From positions 9,114,001 to 9,178,000 of the forward strand of contig NC_083536.1 in assembly GCF_032362555.1 (NCBI RefSeq): a stretch of 64,000 nt of DNA. The letters run 5' to 3'. A program made the position numbers and the translations under genes. The notes beneath the pieces were generated by a model, which had not been told where the DNA came from, searched no databases, and worked only from the letters and a program-made list of their open reading frames with translations. Below, one piece after another: positions 42,237 to 51,859 of this stretch. Within the stretch, counting starts at the first letter, position 1. The number at the start of each line of letters is the position of its first letter. Source of the stretch: Amyelois transitella. Lineage: Eukaryota; Arthropoda; Insecta; Lepidoptera; Pyralidae.

Positions 42237-43211
42237 TTAAGTACAACATATTTTTATATCTGTCTTACCATTAATATTTACTTCTACATTCGGTGATACA
42301 TCTCTTATGACTAAGTACGGACCTGAATATAAATCTGACAGCTTATTACCAGTTTCATTTTTAATTAGAATTAGATCATTGGGCTTATAAAACACTGGGT
42401 TTATATGACTATCATATTTATTTTTTCTGAATAATTTACTTTCTAATAAGTTCTTACGCGCTTCAGCTTGGGATACTTGGAGTCTGTATTTTAATTCATG
42501 GGGGTAGCTATCGTGATTATATAAGGGTTGAATAGCTTTTGTTAAGTTATTCGGCAAATTACATTTTCTACCGTAAACAAGTTCGAAGGGAGAAAATTTA
42601 GTTGACCTATGTACTGAAGTGTTGTACGCAAAGCACCAATATGGAAGCCATGTGCTCCACAGTTCGGGCTTACCTTCAGCTTGGATGCGTAGAAATACTC
42701 CTAGATGCTTATGGGAGTTCTCCAGGGCGCCTACGCTCTAGTGATGATAGGCTGTGGAGTTTAATTTATTTATATTAAGTAATATACATACCTCTTTGAA
42801 TATGTCGGACATAAACTCTGTACCCCTATCTGTAGCTATCTCTGTAGGAATGCCATGCTGTAAAATAAAATTATTTACGAAGCTGCGCGCCACTTCTGTT
42901 GATGATTTAGTATGTAACGGAAACGCACATACATATTTTGTTAGTTCGGATTGAAGAGTCAGAACATACGAATAGTCATAGCTGTCTCTATCCAAGGGTC
43001 CTACAAGGTCTAGAAAAATTTTTTCGAATGCCGAGTGTGCACTCGAGGTGATGGCCATTGGCTCTTTCACCTGGACTGTGTATTTTTGTTTCTGGCACTT
43101 TGGACATTTCGTTACAAAGTTTCTGACATCAGTCTCCATAGAAGGCCAGAAATAGTAACTTTTAATATTATTTAACATTCTTCTAATGCCCGCGTGGCCA
43201 CTCGTGGGCAA
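42237..43211 (-). pseudogene. Element C integrase
   Basis: HHCC finger (SGHAGIRRMLNNIKSYYFWP...CPKCQKQK). Core with FLDLVGPLDRDSYDYSYVLT (D) and IATDRGTEFMSDIF (D). A stop/shift after LNSTAYHH (42738) breaks the third catalytic region (the Glu would lie in the expected PQANG-E-like segment, not seen intact). The C-terminal part at 42237-42557 (YKPNDLILIKNETG, DLYSGPYLVIRDVSP) resembles the GPY/F module. Confidence 0.78.
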
Positions 43212-43998
43212 TAGATGGAAATCGTTAAGTATGACCCTCTTGTCATCTTTGTTATCTATTCTTTCGACGTCTTTTAATATACATAACCTGGGCCCTTTAT
43301 AGTTTATATTTTTTTTATTTCACTCGCTAGTTTATATACAAATTCTTCAGTATATTTATTCTTTATAAAATATATTTCGCTTATATTTATTTGTTTTGCG
43401 AAATTACACAGCTCTCGCACAAATTCGTCTCGCGTAACTTGTGTTCGAGAAGCTGGATTTATAAAAATTATATTTTCTTGTAATACGTATATAAGTATCT
43501 TACTTTCACATGTTATCTTATTCTGTTTTCTTAATTTATTCAAATTACTGTCTATAAATCTGAGTTCTGTTGCGTCCTTCGGCTTAATATTAATTTCCAC
43601 GATTTTCGGTTGATCAGGCCGATCGTCTGTAGAAATAATATCTTCGTCAGAGGAAGCATCATTTATACATAACTTCTTTGTCTGAGCTCGTGTCATCACC
43701 AACAAATTATCACTCATCTCTTTCAGTTCTTCCGAAGTCATTTTTATCCTAGATAATGCGTCTGCAGCCGCATTCTCCTTCCCCTTCAAATATTCAACTA
43801 CATAATCATACTCCTCTAAAACCAATCTAAACTTAAACAACCTGCTAGAGGGATCTTTTAAATTGAACAAATAAACGAGTGGCTTGTGATCGGTAAGTAT
43901 TTTAAATCTTCGTCCGTAAAGGTATGGACGAAAATTTTTTACTGCCCAAACCACGGCAAGCAATTCCTTCTCAATAGTCGGGTAGTTTTTCTCTGCCT
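43212..43998 (-). pseudogene. Element C RNase H and pol linker
   Basis: After D2 the frame resumes with KAEKNYPTIEKELLAVVWAV and RFKILTDHKPLVYLFN, then EYLKGKENAAADALSRI, the usual end of Ty3 RNase H. A charged linker follows (DDRPDQPKIVEINIKPKDAT). The frame ends at 43304 and shifts before the integrase. Confidence 0.8.
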
Positions 43999-44002
43999 TA
44001 TT

Positions 44003-44309
44003 CAATAATTCAAAAAAAATTCAAAATTCAAAATTTTTTATTCATTATTATAGGATACTATTATATCGCTTAATAATTGTCGTATGGTTTAACAACTTGG
44101 TTGACGTCAAATAAATTACTTAAAAATTAAGTTTACTGCCGCTTCCAAGGCGTCAGTGCAGAAGAAGCGGTAACAAACTGCACTGCAGCATTTTCTTCAA
44201 CAACGTCAACTTCACAATATTAAATTATACTTAGAATAGAATGTGGACGGGAGAATACATTGTTCACGGGAGATTTATATATTTATGAGATTTAATATTG
44301 AAAAAAGAA

Positions 44310-44361
<52 letters not shown>

Positions 44362-44409
44362 TTATATATATATATATATAGATATATATATATATAATAT
44401 ATATTATAT

Positions 44410-44477
<68 letters not shown>

Positions 44478-44990
44478 ATGGATTGCCAATTTTAAAAAGA
44501 TTTATGTACAGAGTGTACTGAAATTTTGATTTAAGTTCAAATTAAACTACAATTAATTACGAGGTTCCTGTGCCAAGCTCGAGCCAGATGTTTTTATCAT
44601 TAAGGTAATCATCAGTCCTATAATAAGCCTTCTCACAAAGTACTTTCTTTACATACTTTTTGAATTTTCGGTTGGGCATATCAAGAACAGACTCCGGCAA
44701 CCTATTATAAAATCGTATACAGTTCGCCATAAATGATGACTTTGCTAAGCCTATGAAACGGCATGACTAATTTATGTTTGTTTCCGTATATAAAGATTAT
44801 TGCAAAAAAAATTATCCAGACACTTGGCAGATGTAGATGTTATTCGGGTTGGTTCGAAAAAAACATACTCTAAATTATAAGATTTAAACAAATTAATAAA
44901 TTGTATACTAGCAGTTGATTTAACTAAAATGTCAATGTTAAAATCACCACAAATAATTAATTTTTTATTACATTTTGAGGTAACATGAGG
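44003..44990 (-). mobile_element. LINE fragment D2 (D1 family) in element C
   Basis: 988 bp, minus strand, 5'-truncated at GDFN-proximal EN sequence. 4-bp TSD tatt (43999-44002, 44991-44994). It carries an internal deletion from ctttatatacggaaa straight to taaattagtcatgcc, removing the RT, then the C-terminal coding tail and 3' UTR. Its 3' tail is TTTTGAATT-type as in D1. Confidence 0.8.
44310..44475. repeat. (AT)n microsatellite in D2
   Basis: About 165 bp of nearly pure AT/TA repeats in the D2 3' UTR, at the position of the short AT loop in D1. The poly-Tyr/Ile ORF there is an artefact of this repeat. Confidence 0.9.
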
Positions 44991-44994
44991 TATT

Positions 44995-45922
44995 GAGATT
45001 TCTACTAGCGAAAGCTATTGGTCGTCTATCGTTGTTACATAAAACAGTGCCTAAAGCATATCCTGAGGCATCCGTCTGTAATATGAACTCGTTATTTTCT
45101 GAAAAATCGGGATATTGAAGTATGGGGGTTGTCGTCATACAGTTTTTCAAAGTTTCAAAAGCTTTCTGGCACTCACTATCCCAAACAAATTTTGTATTTT
45201 TCTTACATAACAGATTTAAAGGATAAGATATTTGTGCAAATTTATCAATAAATTTTCTATAGTAGTTAGCGAATGCGACGAATCGTCTTGTTTCATCGGC
45301 ATTTTTTTGGTACGGGATAACTTTTAATAATTTAATTTTTTTCTGGGTCTGGCAATACACCGTCACTCGATACGATATGTCCTAGATACAATAATTCTTT
45401 TTTTAGAAAATTACATTTAGCGGGATTTAATTTTAAGTTTGCGTGCCTCAGTCTATCGAAAACAAGTAAAAGATTTTTATTATGATCAATTAAATTTTTT
45501 CCCATTATTATCAAATCGTCAAGGTATACTAAACATTTTTCGTAAGATAAACCTGCCATTGCCATGGTCATCATACGAGAAAATGAACTGGGACTGGTTT
45601 TCAATCCCATGGGCATTCTCCGCATTTGAAATTGAGAGCCTGCGCAAAAAGATGTAAATTTTCTACTGTCTTTCTCAAGATCCACATTAAAAAATCCTTG
45701 ATTTAAGTCTAAATGACTGAAATATATACAGCCGTTAAGCGAATCTAATATTTCCGTTATATTTGGAAGTGGAAATTTATCATCTTGGATACAGTTGTTC
45801 AATTTCCGATAGTCTATGACCAAGCGCCACTTCTTTTCCCCACTTGAGTCAGATTTTTTAGGGACCAGCAAAACTGGACTGGACCACTCGCTACTGCAAG
45901 GTTCTATAATGCCTTGCTCCAA
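44995..45922 (-). pseudogene. Element C reverse transcriptase
   Basis: SSEWSSPVLLVPKKSDSSG, WRLVIDYRKLNNCIQDDKFP, YFSHLDLNQGFFNVDL, RRMPMGLKTSPSSFSRM and KCLVYLDDLIIMGKNL (YLDD), with a frameshift near 45350, then FVAFANYYRKFIDKFAQI and the RNase H start FILQTDASGYALGTVL. It is cut at 44994 after FASRNLN by the D2 insertion. Confidence 0.83.
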
Positions 45923-46022
45923 TAAATCATTAACTTGTTTTTTTTGGCTAGGCTAGGCTTTGTATACACTGGAGTAACACCGGGTTTTAAAGTTATTTTA
46001 TGTTCGTATAATTTAGTCGTAG

Positions 46023-46814
46023 TCAATTTATCGCCTGAAAGAAAATATCGGAATATTTAGCACAAATTGATTCAATTGAGTTGCGCTCTTCTTTATTCAA
46101 GTTATTAAGATTTATCGCGTTTAATAATTTTTTAACACGTTCCGCTTTAGTACTAGTTTCCTGAAATATACACATCTCGTAATCACTGGCTTTAAGTAAG
46201 GTGGGAAATACTTCTTTTAAATTTAAATCCGATTCAGTAGTGTTTAAAATGCGAATAGGTATTTTTCCATTAGTAGGTTTTACTAAAGAACTCGCAATAA
46301 AGATCCCATCTTGCAGTTCTGTCGCACTAACCACACATTCCTCAGTTTCACACGTATCGATAAAATGTATAGACTCAGATCTTGAAGGAACAGAAATATT
46401 TGTGTTGTACATAATTATAGGTAATGATAAATTAATGTTGTTATTCAACAATAGTAAGGTACGATTACCGAAATTCAATACCGATTTATACTTGCTTAAA
46501 AAGTCTTGTCTTAGAATTCCATGCGCTGTAAATGGCAAGTTATCAAAAACATAGAACTTGTGTGTCAGTGTTTGGTTTCCAATTTGCAACTGCAAGAATG
46601 CGTATCCAATTGATTGAATCTTGCCTCCAATTCCGTTGACTAAGATATTCTCGTTATGGATTGGAATATTTTGTTCCAAAACATGTTTATGTTTGATTGC
46701 AGAAATGGAAGCTCCGGTATCAAGTAATAAAAGATATGGATAAGAAGTTCGTGACTGAATAATAACATAACATACATTTTTATTATTAAAAGACAAAATA
46801 TAATTTTTAGTCAC
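46023..46814 (-). pseudogene. Element C protease region of Pol
   Basis: Open for 263 codons. The active site is LLLDTGASISAIKHKHVL, with a second motif HGILRQDFLSKYKSVLNFG (R where B has G). The frame closes at 46023 (SDIFFQAIN) after a shift; 45923-46022 still reads as pol in another frame (GVTPVYTKPSLA-like) before RT begins. Needs the +1 shift for expression. Confidence 0.78.
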
Positions 46815-46821
46815 GAAAAAA
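46807..46821 (-). promoter_or_regulatory. Putative +1 gag-pol frameshift site (C)
   Basis: TTT TTT CGT GAC TAA on the minus strand, same as element B except GAC for GAA. Pol is +1 relative to gag (1168 nt between frame starts, remainder 1). Confidence 0.55.
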
Positions 46822-47982
46822 GTTTAAAGAAGAATCATTAACTATTTCTGATTCCTGGCTAGGTTGCGAATCTGACAAAATATGTATGCGCTGGTTATTT
46901 GGGTACTGCTTCCTGTAGGAAAAATTGTTATTGTTGTACCTACCTCTACCTCTGTGAAATGACCTGGGTGTTGACCTGACATGCTGGGCACCTCTCGAGT
47001 ACTGTCCATCACGTTGGGGTTGTCGCCCCGGTTGGGAGCCCCATGACCTGCCTGTCAAGTACCGACCTCTTCCTGCAACGCGGCGAAAGGGTCTGCCTCT
47101 AAAATTCATAGTTAAAATATCATTTGACGGTGGAGATGATGCAACCTCCTCGTCGACTGCCGCCTGAACAGCGTCCTTAAGGGATGAATAATTTCTCGCT
47201 GTAATGATGGTGCTGAGCCTGCGATTCCGTAATCCGTCGGAAAAACATTTAACTGCCTGCTTTTCATTGAGTGGCTTTAAAACTTCAAATTTTGAATCAT
47301 TGCCTTCGGATTGCGCAGTCGTCAGCTGGACAAACATTTCAGTGATTTCCTTCCCGAAATCGTCAACTGATAAGTTATTTTGTCTAAAAGTTTGTAACTT
47401 GCGCTGAATAGCGGAGGCCGATTTTTTCGGTAATAAATGCAATTTTAAATCAGCAATAAAATCATCAAAACTGCTATATGTTTTGGATAGTTTTAGTTTA
47501 GATGCTTGAGAAAGCCTGTTTTTTAATACAAAATTCATCAATTTAATGTGGGAAGACTCCTCCAATTCAGACCTATAATATTCTATCCCATCTATCAACT
47601 GTCTTATACTGGATTCATCGTCAGAAGAAACTGGTAATAAGTGTAAAGCCGTTTTTAAATCGAATTTAGAGGTTCCTGCCATATTTGAGACTTTAGGTAT
47701 TTCACAATCTTTTTCAGAACACAAGTCTAATATTTGATCATATAAATTATTAAATTCACAACAAAGTTCCTCTATTTGGGTACATACACTACTCTCAAGT
47801 GTGCTTTTTAACCCAGAATATTTATTTAAAAATGTATTGTACTCTTCTACTAATTCGTCAGCCTCTTTTATCTTTGACACAATGATATGGCCTTTTCTAC
47901 GACTTGGGCCTATTTTAATAAGATATTTTCTTATTTGTTGAAGGCTGGAATACAATAATCTTAAATTGTCTAATTCTGCCAT
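46807..47982 (-). CDS. Gag of element C
   Basis: 391 residues, ATG 47982. Aligns with the Gag of B along its length: IRKYLIKIGPSRRKGHII, FDLKTALHLLPVSSDDESSI, KCFSDGLRNRRLSTIITARN and LKDAVQAAVDEE. The C-terminus is RG-rich (RGRPFRRVAGRGRYLTGRS, FHRGRGRYNNNNFSY) with no zinc knuckle. It ends LNFFRD and overlaps pol by 8 nt. Intact. Confidence 0.87.
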   Translation of the reverse strand: MAELDNLRLLYSSLQQIRKYLIKIGPSRRKGHIIVSKIKEADELVEEYNTFLNKYSGLKSTLESSVCTQIEELCCEFNNLYDQILDLCSEKDCEIPKVSNMAGTSKFDLKTALHLLPVSSDDESSIRQLIDGIEYYRSELEESSHIKLMNFVLKNRLSQASKLKLSKTYSSFDDFIADLKLHLLPKKSASAIQRKLQTFRQNNLSVDDFGKEITEMFVQLTTAQSEGNDSKFEVLKPLNEKQAVKCFSDGLRNRRLSTIITARNYSSLKDAVQAAVDEEVASSPPSNDILTMNFRGRPFRRVAGRGRYLTGRSWGSQPGRQPQRDGQYSRGAQHVRSTPRSFHRGRGRYNNNNFSYRKQYPNNQRIHILSDSQPSQESEIVNDSSLNFFRD

Positions 47983-48128
47983 AAAAAATATTTAAAAATA
48001 TTACAATACATACCCTTAACTGCTTATATAACTATACCGCGATTATATATTATTTTTTTTATATACGAGTAGATACATTACACACGCAAAACACGAATAC
48101 GCGCACTTTATTCACTGTTTCACCACTT

Positions 48129-48437
48129 TTATACCATCTCGTCTTCTTCTTTCTTTCCCGCTAGGCTACGTCTATCAGCCAGTCTCGTCCTCTGCCGGAA
48201 TAATGATCTCCTCACAGCATCTCGATTTAACTCATTGAGAATTAATCTCTTGTGGTATTTTCGATATATTTTGAAAATGCAGTAAATAAAAGTCAGGGCA
48301 GCTAGAGACAACAAAATGAGCAGTATAATATTCGTTGCGCTCATATGAAATGCCAATTGCCGAATATCTGCATTGTTTGCACCTGCTGCTGCGTTTTGAG
48401 CAAGGATGACCTCTTCCTTAGTGTTTGTAGAGCCCAT
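48129..48437 (-). CDS. Pre-gag small membrane protein of element C
   Basis: 102 residues from the ATG at 48437; an ATG two codons upstream (48443) is also possible. MGSTNT fits MGxxxS/T for N-myristoylation, which favours 48437. One hydrophobic span at about residues 35-54 (NIILLILLSLAALTFIYCIF) is followed by a strongly basic tail (KIYRKYHKRLI, VRRSLFRQRTRLADRRSL) and an acidic end (KEEDEMV). It sits 147 nt upstream of gag, as in element B, where the counterpart has the same plan but barely any shared residues. Type III topology (acylated short N-terminus, basic C-terminal tail) is inferred. No named family recognised. Confidence 0.7.
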   Translation of the reverse strand: MGSTNTKEEVILAQNAAAGANNADIRQLAFHMSATNIILLILLSLAALTFIYCIFKIYRKYHKRLILNELNRDAVRRSLFRQRTRLADRRSLAGKKEEDEMV

Positions 48438-48576
48438 TATCATATATAAATTAAAAAAAATAAGTGAATAATTCGGCACAATTAGAACACCGCACGGGGA
48501 TAGGCAAAGTCCACGAATACACATTGTGAATGTAATGTTCACTTCCAGTCCCTATATGGTTAAAGGAATTTAAACA

Positions 48577-48591
48577 CTGTCACGGTCGCCA
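48577..48591 (-). promoter_or_regulatory. Primer-binding site of C (tRNA-Arg)
   Basis: The minus strand reads tggcgaccgtgacag immediately after the LTR, matching (from memory) the complement of the 3' end of insect tRNA-Arg(ACG/UCG). Confidence 0.7.
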
Positions 48592-48708
48592 TGTGAGGTT
48601 CGGGTGTAGGGTGGCTAAGTGATACAACGAGTGTTGAGTTAATACTGACATTTATTCAATAGCCTCATCTTATAAATATGTTACATTCATAATCTTAGCT
48701 CCACTACA
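48592..48708 (-). repeat. 5' LTR of element C
   Basis: 117 bp; differs from the other LTR at two sites (cgcgtg/cgggtg, aatagg/aatatg). Confidence 0.9.
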
Positions 48709-48712
48709 CCAG

Positions 48713-49750
48713 GTTTCCTTTGTTTTATTGGGAGCATTACTTATTTTGTGTTTAATGTACAAAGATTTTGCTTGTACATAGATATACTTTTTTGAAAATT
48801 TTCAAATCGATACTGTTTTTGGGCATATAAATCGTACAAAGTCTTTCTACTTTTGTAGATGCCAACAGTAGCCCATTCATTGAATTTAAAGTTATTATCG
48901 CATTTCCATTTCTTTTGTATAAATGTTTTAGAGTACGCGTCTGAAATCGTTGTAAATAACTTATTATAATGACCATTAGGATCGCTGCCCGTGTAAGTTA
49001 CTGCGCAAATCCTATTTTCTAAAGAACTTTAGGTCTGCCCTTAATTGATTCATCTCATGTACTATTTTTAGTGGTAAAGGTAACAAATTTATCACAGTGA
49101 TCAGAGGGTAATTTACTCAATACTTTTTTATTATTTGGTTTTTGTTCACTAAAAACATTACATTTAGCAGATGTGGCAGTGAAGCAGGTTGGTTCCAAGA
49201 ACGCATTATCTTGGTTAAAATATTTAAATAGGTTAAGGACCTGTGTTGTCACTGTGAAGCTAACTAATTGGTCGATGTTAAAATCACCGCAAACAATTAC
49301 TTTCTTATTACTTTTTGCAGCTACTCTTAGAACTTATTCCATTAAATTCAGGAAATTCATAATATTACTATTGGGTGGACTATAAATACAAATAATAATG
49401 TGTTCCACAAACTCGGTACAAGATACCTCAACACAGCGCTCAAGGGAAAGTCTGACTATGTCGTGGCGCTTCTTAAAGCGATGACCATTCTTTACATATA
49501 TTACACAACCTTATTGCCGACCCTGTCCTGAAGCAGCTCACCGCATCAAAATTGTTAAGACTGGGCATCAGCTCACTCTCCAGGATCCAATGCTCAATCA
49601 AACGCACCATATTTACATCCATTTTTTCATTAAATAGATCAATAATAAGTTTTTGCCAGGAAGGCCCTGTATATTTTGGTGTACAATTTTTAATTCATTT
49701 GTCCATCCTGTTATCCTAGGGTAAGGTTTAAACCACATGTTGCGTCCATC
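48713..49750 (-). pseudogene. LINE relic D4 (EN and EN-RT linker)
   Basis: Minus strand, many stops: NELKIVHQNIQGLPGKN, IEHWILESELMPSLNNF, a GDFN-equivalent region near 49290, SDHCDKFVTFTTKN (SDH, 49100), and a linker NGLLLASTKVERLCTIYM near 48850. Related to but clearly diverged from D1. Its reading continues on the far side of element C (41975-42001), so C inserted into D4; D1 then abuts it there. Confidence 0.7.
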
Positions 49751-49837
49751 ATCATCATCAATCATCAAATTTTTGTTATGATGATTCTGTGAACGCAACA
49801 TATGGTTTAAACTAAACCCTAGGATAACAGGAAGGAC
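49701..49837. repeat. Inverted repeat, 47-bp arms
   Basis: Arms 49701-49747 and 49791-49837 pair with about five mismatches; the loop includes (ATC)n. The left arm is the start of the D4 endonuclease region and the right arm is the same sequence in opposite orientation, after which D3 begins. Confidence 0.8.
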
Positions 49838-51538
49838 TTTCATTATTCTTCTTCTTCTTAATATACCCCATTTTTGTAGAATATGTCAAAAATTATTTAA
49901 AAAAGTTGGCAGGCAAGCCAAGTCTTTTCACATTAGTAGAAAAATAAACAACGCACCAAATAAAATTAAAGAAACATGGAACGTTTTTAATAAAGAATCT
50001 GGCATAATCAAAGTTAGAGACAGTATTAACCAAATAGCATCCGGTAGCAAAAATATTTTTGAAACTAGTACTGGACATAGTAAATGCTTTTGATAATTTC
50101 TTAACAAAAATCCCTGTAGAGCTAACTTCTGACGTTTACTCTAGTCCAGTCTTTCCCAAAGTGGGCGATAACGCTCCCTTGTGGGCGCTGCAGGTCTCAA
50201 GGGGGGGTAAGAGACCCAGAAAGAAAATGGGGGCGTTGTGTAGAGGCGGGGGGAAGTGATTTGTTATTTTATTTAGCTAGGAGGCCTCTTAAACAACGAC
50301 GAGTCTCGTTTGGACATCGGACGAAGACGGTCGTGCCGAACACAATAGATCCCATCACATCTGTTGACCACTCGCACCGCCTAAACGTCACCCGGGCCGA
50401 GCCTCATACGATAAGTTTAGTCGCGAAATTAAGAGACTTTTTTAGTTTTAGATTCCTTAAACCATACATAGTGCAAATTGTGTCGTGTTTTCAAGTGTTT
50501 TGTGTTGGTGCAGCGTAACAATTGCGATATTTATATGTGCTCGTGCTGCAGAAAACCCGGTGAGATCGTTTCTATATACTTTAACACCTGCGGTACCAGA
50601 GCTCCCAAGAAAGAAAACTATGATAAGAATACGTCATTTTAACCCAAACAGAACAGTCCCTACATTCAATTATTTATAACTAATAAAATTAAAAGTAAAT
50701 ACCAATTCTGCTAACAATTTGTCAACAATATATGGCAAGCTCAATTCTGTGTAAAAGTTAAATGACACAAATCAAGTAAACAACACAATAGGGCCTAAGA
50801 AACTTCAAACATTTAAACACATCGAGATCAATCCAATAACAACCCCAACTACATTTTAAACTATAACAACAAATAACATCATTAAATTCACGTAGGTTTT
50901 CTTTAACAACCACTAACACCCCAGTATCGTAGCTCCCGCTATTATTATCAAAAAAGGTCAAACATCTCAAAGCCAATTAATATACCAAACCATATGAACC
51001 AGCTAATGTAAGTAATTCATATATGTTAACAAAATTAAGGAACCTCAATGACCAGACCTAATAAACCTTGTCCATTTAACAATTATTCTATCTTCAAAAT
51101 ACACAAAAACTCTAAAAAAGAGAAAAAACCTAAACAGGGCCATCCGTAATAAATAAATAAAACCATCGGCGTCAATGACAGCGCAACACTATAAAATAAT
51201 CCTCCTACAAAACTTTCTCGAAAGTCAATGCCGAACATGTGCGAGCATTGCGCAATAAACAAAAATTTTAAAAAGAAATAACAAAAAGAGGGACCCTAAA
51301 GAAACAACAATTTCAATGAATCCGACAATAAAAGCCAAAGAACGCACATCTGGCCAAAACGTATTACCAACCTAAAAAACAAAACCCTGCAAATACACAT
51401 ACTAAACCATAAACTATTATAATACTTAATAATGAACCATTCTCTCCACAGCGATTCTAGATATTAAGTTCTTTTTACAGCTAAAAATACATTGCAAGAA
51501 CAAACACAAAAATCATATCGATAAAGGAAATAATTCGA

Positions 51539-51855
51539 GATGGCAACTGCATATACAGAGCAATCACTCAAAAGCAAAGCTTACCAAATAAATGACTTAT
51601 TAGGCCTAACATTCGATCACTGTGCGATTCGTCGAGACCTTGCAAAATATACGGAAGAAAACCAACACGACAAAAAACATACGCCAAGAAATTATAAGCA
51701 ACCTGAACCATCAAACAGATATTTCAGATTTAGAAACACAAATCAAGAAATACACAAAATCCCAATTCACGGAAGGCGTATGAGGTGGAACCGACATTCT
51801 AATAGCTGCCGCCGAATACGACATCATCCACGTCAAAGTATTTCTCGGCACCCTC
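51539..51855 (+). pseudogene. OTU cysteine protease remnant of F
   Basis: In the frame from 51539: DGNCIYRAIT, the OTU signature with the catalytic Asp and Cys. After a stop and shift, HCAIRRDLAKYTEENQHD fits the helix that follows. A third frame gives TEGV, TGA, GGTDILIAAAEYDIIHVKVF, the usual Trp-Gly-Gly strand of OTU proteins with Trp mutated to a stop. The catalytic His would lie beyond the piggyBac insertion and is not seen. OTU proteases cleave ubiquitin-like chains; a few LINE families are known to carry them. Confidence 0.65.
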
Positions 51856-51859
51856 TTAA

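Larger units (their letters stand above)
42002..48708 (-). mobile_element. Ty3/gypsy-type LTR element C
   Basis: Both 117-bp LTRs (TGTGAGG...ACTACA on the plus strand), flanked by 4-bp TSD ccag (41998-42001, 48709-48712). Order on the minus strand: LTR, tRNA-Arg primer site, pre-gag membrane ORF, gag, pol (PR, RT, RNase H, integrase), purine tract, LTR. There is no env. LINE fragment D2 interrupts RNase H. The LTRs differ at two positions that I can see. It shares its plan and Gag family with element B. Confidence 0.9.

Noticed and set aside
44292-44489. 65-codon Tyr/Ile ORF
   Set aside because: Pure product of the (AT)n microsatellite.
48129-48437. Pre-gag ORF as a retroviral env
   Set aside because: About 100 residues, no signal peptide, no furin site, no fusion peptide, located before gag rather than after pol.
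50261-50679. Plus-strand ORFs of 85 and 64 codons at the start of element F
   Set aside because: No motif, span the hAT/F junction, not conserved in any recognisable way.
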